A stretch of DNA of 64,000 bases from the NCBI GenBank assembly GCA_018242585.1, contig JAFEBQ010000041.1:62001-126000 (forward strand), in the 5' to 3' direction. Numbering within the stretch: position 1 is the stretch's first letter; the number at the start of each line of letters is the position of its first letter. The position numbers and the translations under genes are program-made. The notes below the pieces were generated by a model that was not told where the DNA came from, did not search any database, and saw nothing but the letters and a program-made list of their open reading frames with translations. Positions 19,524 to 28,166 of this stretch are shown piece after piece. The DNA is from Planctomycetota bacterium. GTDB taxonomy: Bacteria; Planctomycetota; Planctomycetia; Pirellulales; PNKZ01.

Positions 19524-20876
19524 ATGTTCCACCAGGCGCTGCGCTGGACGTTCGTCGTTGCGTTGTGTTGCACCTCGTCAACGGTCTGGGCTCAGGTCTC
19601 GCGAGATCGCGCGCAAGAGCTGCGCGATCAACTCGATCAACTACAAGGCGAACTACGCCGGCTGGAAGTGACCACGCAGCGAAGTGATCGCATCTCGGAA
19701 ATCGGCACGCAACGCCCCGCGGCGCGCGACGTCGGACTGGTCGTGCGACTTTACGACCTGAACGACTTGTTCGCCGTGGCGCCGAACTATCGCGCGAGCA
19801 CGCTGAATGATTTCCAGCCGCAGACAACGCTCTTCCCTACGTACGATGCGGCCTCGCATTTGGCGGGAGGGCTTGGTGGCGGAATGGGCGGCGGTGTGGG
19901 CGGGGGAGGTGGCTTCTTTAGCATTCCAAGTGACAGCCGTAGTGTTTCTGCTGCGGATCGCGCCACGGTATTGGCCCAAGTCGGGGGCTCGGGCGCGACA
20001 TCTCACTCGACTGGTGTGCGGACCACGCTCGACGACCTGATCTCTGCGATCACCAGTACGATCGCCCCCAGCGCCTGGGCCGACGTCGGCGGCGAAAGCT
20101 CGATCGCCCGGCTGGGCAACACGCTGTTGATTTCGGCCGAGACCAAGACGCATGAACAAATCGAAAGCTTGCTGGCCCAGTTTCGTCAGCGCTGGAAAAC
20201 TCTGCGCACGGTGACCGTTCAGGCGACGTGGGTGTGGCTGACCGATGCGCAACTGGCCGCGCTGGTGCCACCGCGCATCGAGGCGCGACTGCCGTTCGGC
20301 GCGATCGATGACCAGGCCTGGAGCAAGCTGCCGCCGCCCGACGCGAAGCTCGGCTCGGGTTATCGCGCCATGCTCACCTGTTACAACGGCCAGACGGTCC
20401 ACACCGTGGCCGGTGAGCAGACGCTGGCGGTTACCGATCTGAACGCCGTGTTCGTCAAATCGACCGACGCCAAAAAAGAGACCAGCGACGTGCTCTACAC
20501 GCCCAAGATCACCGTGCTGCAAGACGGCGCGGGCCTGCAAGTCACGCCGTTCATCAGCAGCTCAGGCAAGTTCATCGTCGTCGACCTGCACAGCCGCGTG
20601 GCGCGGATTCATCAGCACCACAACGCCAAACCGCGCGAGGCCCAGAATCTGGCCGAGCGGGCCTGGGACGAGCGGCAAGCCGCCCCGTCGATGAGCACGC
20701 AACGGCTGTCGACGACGGTCCGGCTGCCGGTTGATCAGTTGGTGCTGGTCGGCGGGATGTCGTTCCCCGGCGAAGCGGTCGAGGACGCGAGCTTGTACTT
20801 GTTCGTGCGGGCGTCGATGCACGACATGCGCGACGACGCTCCGGCGAATGAACCACCCGCCGCCCCGCGCCGTTGA
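19524..20876 (+). CDS. Exported protein with secretin N1-like domain
   Basis: A 450-residue exported protein. The ATG at 19524, after the SD-like GAGGAG, gives a signal peptide (MFHQALRWTFVVALCCTSS, then TVWAQ). A short coiled coil at residues 30-50 is followed by a Gly-rich stretch. A region with LGNTLLISAETKTHEQIESL resembles the N1/short domain of secretins and related planctomycete proteins, and beta-rich segments later recall the secretin domain. No pilus or secretion genes lie next to it, so I call it only secretin-like. Confidence 0.7.
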   Translation: MFHQALRWTFVVALCCTSSTVWAQVSRDRAQELRDQLDQLQGELRRLEVTTQRSDRISEIGTQRPAARDVGLVVRLYDLNDLFAVAPNYRASTLNDFQPQTTLFPTYDAASHLAGGLGGGMGGGVGGGGGFFSIPSDSRSVSAADRATVLAQVGGSGATSHSTGVRTTLDDLISAITSTIAPSAWADVGGESSIARLGNTLLISAETKTHEQIESLLAQFRQRWKTLRTVTVQATWVWLTDAQLAALVPPRIEARLPFGAIDDQAWSKLPPPDAKLGSGYRAMLTCYNGQTVHTVAGEQTLAVTDLNAVFVKSTDAKKETSDVLYTPKITVLQDGAGLQVTPFISSSGKFIVVDLHSRVARIHQHHNAKPREAQNLAERAWDERQAAPSMSTQRLSTTVRLPVDQLVLVGGMSFPGEAVEDASLYLFVRASMHDMRDDAPANEPPAAPRR

Positions 20877-20883
20877 CCGCTTG

Positions 20884-20998
20884 AGCGACAAACACCCCTC
20901 CCTTCCAGGGAGGGGCAGGGGGGAGGGTATGAGCGCTCCTAAAGTTGACGGCTACAACCATCACTTCTCGCGCAAAGCCCCCGGTCATTGACCGGGGG
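20884..20998. repeat. REP-like repeats ('cccctccct' and 'gcccccggtcattgaccgggggc')
   Basis: Two dispersed families occur together. At 20889-20932 is ACACCCCTCCCTTCCAGGG followed by AGGGGCAGGGGGGAGGGT; related copies are at about 30700-30745, 50336-50378 and 54287-54331. At 20976-20998 is the palindrome GCCCCCGGTCATTGACCGGG extended by GGC; copies are at 48617, 52266 and 52402. The palindrome lies just past the convergent ends of two genes and may also act as a terminator. Confidence 0.75.
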
Positions 20999-21004
20999 CT
21001 AATG

Positions 21005-21931
21005 TCATGCGCGCATGTCGCGCGTAAGTTCCAAGAACGCCGTTTCGAGATTGATCTCTTCCTCGCGGAACTCGGTCAGCTTGAAACCAGCGCCGATCAA
21101 CAGCGACGGCAACTCGCTGTAATCGCCCGCCTCGCGCTTGAGTTGCACCGCTAGGTGACCGTCGCGGATGTTCACCGTTTCGACCGCGGGGTGCTGCTCG
21201 ATCACTCGGGCCGCGGCGTCAGGTTCGCCAACGACCACGATGCGCAGCACTGTTTGCTGGCGCACGCGCCGCATCACCTCGGCCACGTCGCCGGCGACCA
21301 GCAACTGCCCGTGCTCGATGATGCCGATCTTGTTACACACCTCGCCCAGCTCGGGCAGGATGTGGCTGCTGACCAAGATCGTCTTGCCCGTCTCGCGCAG
21401 CCGGCGCAACAGAGCCCGCATTTCAATCCGCGCGCGCGGGTCGAGCCCGCTGGCCGGCTCGTCGAGCAGCAGCACTTGCGGATCGTGCAACAACACCCGC
21501 GCCAGGCCCAGCCGCTGCATCATGCCGCGCGACAGGCTGGTGACCAGTTCGTCGCGCTTGAATCCCAAGTCGACGATTTCGAGCGACCGTTCGGCCACCT
21601 GCCGCCGGGCCACGCCGTTGATCCGGTACGCGGCGGCGAAGAACTCCAGGTACTCGATCACCCGCATGTCGTCATAGACGCCGAAGCTGTCGGGCATGAA
21701 CCCGATCAGCCGTCGCACCTCGCGCGGGTTGGTATAGACCGACTGGCCGCAGACGTAGGCTTCGCCCCAGGTCGGCGCCAGCAGCGTGGCCAGGATGCGC
21801 ATGGTGGTCGTCTTGCCAGCGCCGTTGCGGCCGATGAAGCCGAACAGGTCGCCGGCATCGAGCTTGAGGGTCAAACGGTCGAGGGCCCGCAACCGGCCGT
21901 AGACTTTGGTGAGCTCGCGGGTTTCGATCAC
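21005..21931 (-). CDS. ABC transporter ATP-binding protein
   Basis: A 308-residue ABC ATPase of the ABC-2/drug-export type. Walker A is GRNGAGKTT, the signature is SLSRGMMQRLGLARVLL, Walker B is VLLLDEPASGLDP, and the H-loop is in VSSHILPE. A C-terminal extension of about 85 residues is typical for CcmA/NodI-like members. The start is the GTG at 21931 (VIETRELTKVYG), which overlaps the upstream gene's TGA by 4 nt. No permease gene follows; the upstream 735-aa membrane protein may be the partner or a regulatory subunit. Confidence 0.92.
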   Translation of the reverse strand: MIETRELTKVYGRLRALDRLTLKLDAGDLFGFIGRNGAGKTTTMRILATLLAPTWGEAYVCGQSVYTNPREVRRLIGFMPDSFGVYDDMRVIEYLEFFAAAYRINGVARRQVAERSLEIVDLGFKRDELVTSLSRGMMQRLGLARVLLHDPQVLLLDEPASGLDPRARIEMRALLRRLRETGKTILVSSHILPELGEVCNKIGIIEHGQLLVAGDVAEVMRRVRQQTVLRIVVVGEPDAAARVIEQHPAVETVNIRDGHLAVQLKREAGDYSELPSLLIGAGFKLTEFREEEINLETAFLELTRDMRA

Positions 21932-24135
21932 GGCGCGCCTCCCACCGGGGCAGGGGAGGGGGCCTCGAGCGGCAACACCACGCGAACAAAGCTGACCCGC
22001 CGCGCCGGCTTGATCGTTTGCTTCTCGTTCGGCGTCTTCGAGTCGCTGACTTTCCAGTCGCACGCTGAGAAGTCCTCGTCCAACTCGGCGAACAAGATCG
22101 CGCGATCCTTGAGCAAATGGCTCATATCGAGCCAGGCCTGCTGCACGTTGGGAAGTCCAGTGTAGTGGCGGCCGCCGATGGCTTCGTGGAACATCATGGC
22201 CCGCATGACCGGGGCCAGTTCGCGGCTGGTGGCGTCGTATTCGAGGGCGGCTTGCCAGTGGCTGCCGCGCTCGGCACTGCTGACCGTGCGAGTTTCGCGC
22301 AGCGTCGCACCGATGTCCTTGTGCCCCGCCGGCGGCACAGTGAAAGTTTGCCCAGGGGCCAGGTCGCCAATCTCCCAAGCCCAGCGATCGTGCAAGAGGA
22401 CGGCGTTGTGGAGCCTTAAGTTCTTGTTTGTGAGCGAGCCGAGGAGTATGCCATCTACGCCAACACGCAATTTGCCATCGACCAGAGACGACACTTCGTA
22501 TTCCCATCCCCATCGCGAGTGAAAGGCGCGTGTACCGTGGGCTTCGAATGGAACCTGCGTGAGCTGATGCGCGTGATTCTCGTAAGAAATTCCGGCCCAC
22601 ATGGCGCCTTCGGTGCGTGAGTGCATGCCCGTCCAGCCAACGCCGGGAGCTGCAAACCAACCGACGCGCGTATCGAGAGGTTCGATGCCAAGTATTGCAT
22701 TTGGCGAGACGCTTACATCGAGTCGTTGGCTGCGCTTACTGTACAACCCCATCCAACTGTTGCTTCGCTGAATGTTTGAAGCGAGATCAAAATCGAGCAA
22801 ATCAACCTGGCTCGCGACGATGGCAGGTTTGTCGCGTGATGCGTTTATGGCTACAACGCACCAAGTGGCAACGCCAAGCATGGCAGGCAACGTCAACCAA
22901 GTGAGTGCCGGACGTCGAAGCAGGCGGTAGACGAGCCAATAGTCAGCAGGCCCAACAATCAATGCCAGGGCGACGACGAGGGCGACAAGCTTCCAGAACG
23001 AAAACTCGCCGACCGAGGAGTAGCAGTCGAGCGCCCCACAGAGCTGACCGCTCAGGTCGCTTAAGCCAAAGCGGTGTGACAAATGCTCGTCACCTCTTGG
23101 CTGCGTTGCTGGCGCGATGCCAAGCACACGATTAACAAAAGCTTGTCTGCCTGGCCAAGAGCTGACGGGCTCTTCATCGAGCGTCAGCGCCACAAAGGTG
23201 ATTTCGCCAAAGCCGCACTTTGAGCGGACAATGAGTGGAATGCCCGCTTCGCTCAATTCGACCCTTCCTCGCACTTCATCAAGTCGTGGCACGTGTAGGC
23301 CGGTATCATTCCGCCGGCCGGCCGAGACAATGCGGTGCGAGGTGCCGCTGTAGCTTTCCAACGCGTCAAAGCGTGGTAGTGCTATTGTCTCCGTGATGCG
23401 GACTGGAACAAACAACCTCGTTATCTGCTCTCGATCGACGCCTGATGGATTCTTGTTAAGATCCTCGACGGCCTTGGCGCCAAGGAATACGACTAGGCGA
23501 CCACCAAAATGAACCCAGGGAATTATTGCGCCAATCTTGTCGTCAGAATAGTTTTCCTGATTGATCTCGGGTAAATGCATTACCAGCGTGTCTACTCCGG
23601 ACAACCCTCTGGCATCCAGCCACAGTTCGTCGATGTGGCTCAGGTGTGACAATGTCACGTCGCCAGCCTGTGTTTGATCGACGTTCCACAAGGGCCATCG
23701 GTCGCGCCGCCCCACTCCCACGAACCAGAGATTGTCCGCCGGCACCGCTCGCGCCAGAGGCCCTTCCCGCCGGCGAGCGCCTCGTGCAGAGGAAAGAGAA
23801 CCAATGATTGGCTCGGCGTTTCGTATTACTTTGAGCTGGCCAGCAGAGCGACCGATTTGGCCCCAATACGTACCATCAAACACATCAACGCCTTGTGGCA
23901 AATCGATTCCAAGGCAATCAACTTCGATGCCGTCGGCATCTGGTAAAGACACGGATAGCTCGGGGGAATCAATCCGGACGGACGTCCAGCAACCAGCACG
24001 GTAATGGCCACCGATACCAATCTTGATATGCCCGGCAATGGGGTCTTCAAGATACGTAGGCTTCGCTGCCCGGACGCCAGGACCAGCGATCAGAAAGACG
24101 CTCAGCCCGACTAGCGCAACACGGACGGCGTTCAT
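21928..24135 (-). CDS. Large exported/membrane protein of ABC cluster
   Basis: A 735-residue protein starting MNAVRVALVGLSVFLIAGPG (signal peptide or anchor). It has a long extracytoplasmic N-half with an amidotransferase-like beta/alpha region (FGGRLVVFLGAKAVEDL), two TM segments near residues 390-440 (KLVALVVALALIVG, then LTWLTLPAMLGVATW) and a beta-rich C-half. Overlaps both neighbours by 4 nt, so it forms one transcription/translation unit with the MazG-like and ABC ATPase genes. Codon use here is less GC-rich than in flanking genes. Function unknown; a transport accessory role is inferred from coupling. Confidence 0.75.
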   Translation of the reverse strand: MNAVRVALVGLSVFLIAGPGVRAAKPTYLEDPIAGHIKIGIGGHYRAGCWTSVRIDSPELSVSLPDADGIEVDCLGIDLPQGVDVFDGTYWGQIGRSAGQLKVIRNAEPIIGSLSSARGARRREGPLARAVPADNLWFVGVGRRDRWPLWNVDQTQAGDVTLSHLSHIDELWLDARGLSGVDTLVMHLPEINQENYSDDKIGAIIPWVHFGGRLVVFLGAKAVEDLNKNPSGVDREQITRLFVPVRITETIALPRFDALESYSGTSHRIVSAGRRNDTGLHVPRLDEVRGRVELSEAGIPLIVRSKCGFGEITFVALTLDEEPVSSWPGRQAFVNRVLGIAPATQPRGDEHLSHRFGLSDLSGQLCGALDCYSSVGEFSFWKLVALVVALALIVGPADYWLVYRLLRRPALTWLTLPAMLGVATWCVVAINASRDKPAIVASQVDLLDFDLASNIQRSNSWMGLYSKRSQRLDVSVSPNAILGIEPLDTRVGWFAAPGVGWTGMHSRTEGAMWAGISYENHAHQLTQVPFEAHGTRAFHSRWGWEYEVSSLVDGKLRVGVDGILLGSLTNKNLRLHNAVLLHDRWAWEIGDLAPGQTFTVPPAGHKDIGATLRETRTVSSAERGSHWQAALEYDATSRELAPVMRAMMFHEAIGGRHYTGLPNVQQAWLDMSHLLKDRAILFAELDEDFSACDWKVSDSKTPNEKQTIKPARRVSFVRVVLPLEAPSPAPVGGAP

Positions 24136-24473
24136 GGCTTCTCCGCGTTGGCACACACGCAGACAAATTGCCCGCAGCCGGGGCAGCCCGCGCCGTACTT
24201 CCGCGCCACCGCCTCGGTCAGATCGACCCCCGCCACGTTGGCAATCGTCGTCAGCCATGCCAGCACGTCGGCGAACTCGCCCAGGCGTTCTTCGTGGGTG
24301 CCGTTGCGCAAGGCCGACGCCAGCTCGCCGACTTCTTCCATCAGCCACATGAACGTCCCGTCGATCCCCCGGGCCAGATCCTTTTCCAGGTACATGTCGC
24401 GGATCAGTTGCTGGAACGCCCGCAACGAGATGTTCGGTTGCTCGGCCGGTGGCGCTGGGTCTGATGGAGTCAT
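24132..24473 (-). CDS. MazG-like nucleotide pyrophosphohydrolase with Cys-rich tail
   Basis: A 113-residue protein with the MazG/all-alpha NTP-PPase motif: EEVGELASALRN (EExxE) and, later, EFADVLAWLTTIAN (ExxD). These Glu/Asp residues bind Mg2+ in house-cleaning dNTP pyrophosphatases. The C-terminus ends CPGCGQFVCVC, a possible zinc knuckle that is not part of the standard MazG fold. It overlaps the downstream membrane protein gene by 4 nt. The link between an NTP-PPase and an ABC system is unexplained. Confidence 0.85.
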   Translation of the reverse strand: MTPSDPAPPAEQPNISLRAFQQLIRDMYLEKDLARGIDGTFMWLMEEVGELASALRNGTHEERLGEFADVLAWLTTIANVAGVDLTEAVARKYGAGCPGCGQFVCVCANAEKP

Positions 24474-24535
24474 GCGATGCTGCGAAACGGAGGTGGAACC
24501 GAGAGACTCAAAAGAATCAATGAAATCGTTAGCTA

Positions 24536-24623
24536 GTCGTAGGTCAGGCCTTGGCCTGACATCATTGTGGCATCCTTATCAATACAATACACAACTTTGT
24601 CAGGCCAAGGCCTGACCTACCAA
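24536..24623. repeat. MITE-like inverted repeat 'gtaggtcaggcc' copy
   Basis: The ends are GTAGGTCAGGCCTTGGCCTG (24540) and GTCAGGCCAAGGCCTGACCT (about 24599), separated by about 40 bp of AT-richer sequence. The same element occurs at 16255-16321 with a different centre. It lies upstream of the mazG-like gene and downstream of the TPR gene. Confidence 0.8.
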
Positions 24624-24668
24624 ATCGCCCGGCCGACGCCAACATTCTCCCCAGGCGATCTCGCCAAC

Positions 24669-27527
24669 CTATTTATTCTTGGCCTTTTGCTCCTCACGTA
24701 ACGCTTCGAGCAATTGGGCCGCGCCGGGATACTCGGGCGCGATGGCCACCAACCGTTCCAAGGTTTCGATCGCCCCGGCCGTGTCGCCCCCTTGCAGGTA
24801 TGCGTCGGCCAGCGAGAATCGCCAGGCAGGCTGCTTTTCGTCGAGCGAGATCGCCGCCTGGAATTCCTCGATGGCGTCCTTGAACTTCCGCTGCCCGACC
24901 AGGGCGTCGGCCAGCAACCGGTGTGAATCGCCATCCTGCACGTTGGCGTAAAGCGCTTCGCGCCCCCAGCGGGCCGCGGCCGCGTAGTTCTCTTCTTCCA
25001 GCGCCAGGTACGCCAGCTTCTTCCGCAACAACAAGTCGTCGGCGTCAAACGACGCCAGCCGTTCCAGCGTCGTGAACAGCCGCTTCTTCTCGCCGGTCTT
25101 CAGGTACAGCCGGGCCAGCGCCTTGGTCCATTGCACATCGTCGGCCCAGGTCTTGGCCCCCAGCTCGTACAACTGCCGCGCCGGTTCATAGTCGCTGTTC
25201 TTGTAGTGCATGTCGGCCAGCAGTCGCAACGACACCGGCTCGGGCTGTTTCTCGTCGACCGCTTTCAGCAGCAACTCCTTGGCCGCCTCGTCCTCGCCGA
25301 TCACCATTCGCACGCGGGCCAGCACTACCGCGGCGCGGCCATTGTGCGGGTCGGCTTTCATGGCCTGCTCGGCCAGCTTGCGAGCGTCGGGGTAGTTCTT
25401 CCGCTCGAAGTACGCCGACGCCAGTCGCGCGGCCAGCGCCGGATCGTCGGGCTTTTCTTTCTGAGCCCGCACCAGATCGGCGAACTTCATCGACTCGCTC
25501 GGCTTCTCGCGCTCGATCGACAGTTGCTCGACCAGTTCCTCGACGTACTTGCGATAGCCGCGCTCGAAGTCGGCCTGGTCCACGTTGAACGACCGCTTCA
25601 GCGCGTCGCGGGTGTTCAAGTTGTCGGCGTAGCAGTTCAACATCTTGGCCAGCGCTTCGTCGCCGTAGGTTTTCAACATGTACTGGGCGTAAAGCTGGGC
25701 CTGGCAGTATGCCATCTGCCAATCCTCACCGCTCTTGGGGCGGACGAATCCCAGGTTGATGTTCTCGAGGTTGAACATCTTGCCCGCCGGCACGCGCGCC
25801 ACCAACATCTCGTTCCACGAGGGTTGCCGCGGATAGCCTTCCGATTCGACGGCCAAGGCTTCGGTGTACCAGTGGGGAATGTTGAACTTGCTTTGCTGCA
25901 GGTTCAGCACATGTACGAACTCGTGCTTGACGACCCGAGCCCAGTTGTACGGCGAAGGCATATCGTTCGGGCTGGCCAGCGCCACCATCTTGCCGGCGCA
26001 CGCGCCGACGGTTCCCACGTAGGGCAGCCCCACCATCCGGGCGCTGAACCAACCGTGGCCGCGCGTGTTACGAGCCCGATTGAATATCTCGAACAGCGAT
26101 TTCCCTTCCGGCTTGAAGCCGAACTGTTTGGTCAGTTGCGGGTAAACCTCGTCTTCCAGGTAGCGGGCCACGTACTTGGCCAACAAGCCGTCCTTGACCC
26201 GGTCGAACTTGATGATGAAGTGTTCGGTCTCCAGCACCGCGTAGTCGTCCAGGACTTCCAGCACTTTCAGACTGTTACTGACGCGAACATTGAACGGATC
26301 GACCTCAAACGACTCGGACAATAGCTTGCGAGCCTGGGCTTCGTCACCCAGTCGCATGTACATCATGCCCAGCATGCCGCGCGGCTCGATCAGTTGCGGC
26401 ATCCGCGCCACGGCCAGCTCGTAATACTTGGCCGCCGCCGGATAGTGACGGGTCAGGTCGAGGGCCGCGCCGGCCTGCAGATAGAACGTCCCGCAATGCG
26501 GATTGCGGGCCTCGACCTCGGCGGCGAGCTTGGCGCCGCGCGAGTCTTTGGCCAGCAGGTCCACGCCATCGACCACGGACCAGACCGCGGCCAGTCGGCC
26601 GAGCGTCTCTTCATCGATCGGGTTGATCGCGCGGGCTGCTTCCAGCGTCTCGATTGCGTCGGCCAACTCGAAGTTGGCCATGTGCGCATCGGCGCGCGAT
26701 TGCAGCGCGCCCAGGTGGCGGGGGTTGATCTCGAGCGCTCGGTCGATATGCCGGCGCGCCCCCTCAAGCTGGTAATTCTGCACCCCCAGTCGGGCCATCG
26801 CGGCGTGGGCGTCGGCCGCGGCCGGGTTCAGCTCCAACGCCGACTCCAAGTGCTTATTGGCCTCGGCGTCGTTGTACTTTTCAATGAACAGCACACCAGC
26901 TTCGTACGTCGCGGGCCAGTACGCCGGGTCGAGCTGCAACACCTCGGGAAAGAGTTCATTGACCAGAAACGTAAACTGCTCGCTCAGCCCATGCCAGCGG
27001 GCATATTGCGCCGCGGCCCGGCCAATCAGACACAGTTCCTCGGGACGAGTGACGTCTTGCTCGTTGTAGTAATCGACGAACGATTTGTAGGCCTTGTCGG
27101 CTTCGTCCAGTTTGCCGCTGGTCCGCCAGCGCTCGGCCTGAATCCAGCGGGCCAACAGATGGTTCGGTGCCTTCTTCAGTGCGGCCGCGACGGCGGCGTC
27201 GGCCTGGTCGATCTGACCATGCTGAAAGTGGAGCGACGCTTTTTCGGCCAGCAAGTCGGCGGCGTCCGGTGACTTTTTCAGCGCGGCATCGAGCGCTTCG
27301 AGCGCGCGGTCGTCCTGCCCCATGGCCGCGCGGGCTTGCGCCACGCCGATGGCCGACGCCTTGGGATGGTCGTCGGCCAGCTCCTGAAACGCCTCGATCG
27401 CTTCTTCGTACTTGCCGGTCAGGAGCAACTTTTGAGCGGCGTCGGGCTCGGCGGCGGCCGCGACCGTGGCCAACAACCAACCGGCGACCGCCAGCAGAGC
27501 AGGGGAGGGGAGCCAACAGCCATGCAT
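24669..27527 (-). CDS. Exported TPR protein with peptidase-MA-like domain
   Basis: A 952-residue protein with a signal peptide (ending TVAAAA near residue 26). Many TPR repeats occupy residues 30-400 and again 680-945. Between them is a gluzincin-like peptidase domain with KHEFVHVLNLQQ (HExxH, near residue 535) followed by IPHWYTEALAVESEGYP, which supplies the downstream Glu. This is the 'peptidase MA-like' architecture seen in Planctomycetes and Acidobacteria. It probably acts in the periplasm; its substrate is unknown. The active-site residues look intact. Confidence 0.88.
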   Translation of the reverse strand: MHGCWLPSPALLAVAGWLLATVAAAAEPDAAQKLLLTGKYEEAIEAFQELADDHPKASAIGVAQARAAMGQDDRALEALDAALKKSPDAADLLAEKASLHFQHGQIDQADAAVAAALKKAPNHLLARWIQAERWRTSGKLDEADKAYKSFVDYYNEQDVTRPEELCLIGRAAAQYARWHGLSEQFTFLVNELFPEVLQLDPAYWPATYEAGVLFIEKYNDAEANKHLESALELNPAAADAHAAMARLGVQNYQLEGARRHIDRALEINPRHLGALQSRADAHMANFELADAIETLEAARAINPIDEETLGRLAAVWSVVDGVDLLAKDSRGAKLAAEVEARNPHCGTFYLQAGAALDLTRHYPAAAKYYELAVARMPQLIEPRGMLGMMYMRLGDEAQARKLLSESFEVDPFNVRVSNSLKVLEVLDDYAVLETEHFIIKFDRVKDGLLAKYVARYLEDEVYPQLTKQFGFKPEGKSLFEIFNRARNTRGHGWFSARMVGLPYVGTVGACAGKMVALASPNDMPSPYNWARVVKHEFVHVLNLQQSKFNIPHWYTEALAVESEGYPRQPSWNEMLVARVPAGKMFNLENINLGFVRPKSGEDWQMAYCQAQLYAQYMLKTYGDEALAKMLNCYADNLNTRDALKRSFNVDQADFERGYRKYVEELVEQLSIEREKPSESMKFADLVRAQKEKPDDPALAARLASAYFERKNYPDARKLAEQAMKADPHNGRAAVVLARVRMVIGEDEAAKELLLKAVDEKQPEPVSLRLLADMHYKNSDYEPARQLYELGAKTWADDVQWTKALARLYLKTGEKKRLFTTLERLASFDADDLLLRKKLAYLALEEENYAAAARWGREALYANVQDGDSHRLLADALVGQRKFKDAIEEFQAAISLDEKQPAWRFSLADAYLQGGDTAGAIETLERLVAIAPEYPGAAQLLEALREEQKAKNK

Positions 27528-27605
27528 GGCGACGGTCCTTGTGCGCCGGGACGCGAAACAGCAGCCATGGCGAGTCCGCGTGCAAACCGCAGGAGTCGCC
27601 TACGT

Positions 27606-28148
27606 TTACGGTATCTCAACCCGCCCGGGCCGACAAGTAAGTGTGTCGGTCATCAGGTCGGTGAGCCAGGGGATGTCGCCGCGCGAGCAGGCCTTGCAAA
27701 TATGAATGAACGCGCATGCGAATGCCACAAAAAGGGGGCACCCTATCAGGAAAGCCAGCCCGCTTCGATCTCCCGACGACAGTGCTGTGATGCCCGCAAT
27801 GAAACCGCCTGTAGTACCTAACAACACACCACCGAACCAGATCGTCAAGAACACTTTGACAAAGAGCGACATTGTGAAACGCCCCTTGAGCACAACGCGA
27901 TTATCGTCCCGCGTCAAGAACTTGCCGTAAAAGTGGTACTTGAACCCATTGTTTACAAACGAAACCATCCGTTGCAGCGACACACGATTCTCATTGACTA
28001 CGCCGATGGCGCCCGAGTCCATGAATGAGAATGGCGTCCACGGTCGCGTTGCCGTGCGCAATCGCGAAACCGATTCATCCAACGAATAGTCGCTTTGGAT
28101 CGCTACCGGTATCGACTCGTAAACCAGATTGAACATCCAGCGGAGCAT
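27606..28148 (-). CDS. Hypothetical membrane protein
   Basis: A 180-residue protein with two likely TM segments (MSLFVKVFLTIWFGGVLLG near residue 93 and a hydrophobic FLIGCPLFVAFACAF near 133). The N-terminal half has a soluble domain with NxFKYHFYGKFL. I do not recognise the family with certainty. It is AT-richer than its neighbours, which suggests recent acquisition, and lies directly downstream of the HAD phosphatase gene with 18 nt between them. Confidence 0.6.
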   Translation of the reverse strand: MLRWMFNLVYESIPVAIQSDYSLDESVSRLRTATRPWTPFSFMDSGAIGVVNENRVSLQRMVSFVNNGFKYHFYGKFLTRDDNRVVLKGRFTMSLFVKVFLTIWFGGVLLGTTGGFIAGITALSSGDRSGLAFLIGCPLFVAFACAFIHICKACSRGDIPWLTDLMTDTLTCRPGRVEIP

Positions 28149-28166
28149 GGGCGTTCTCGATAGCCG

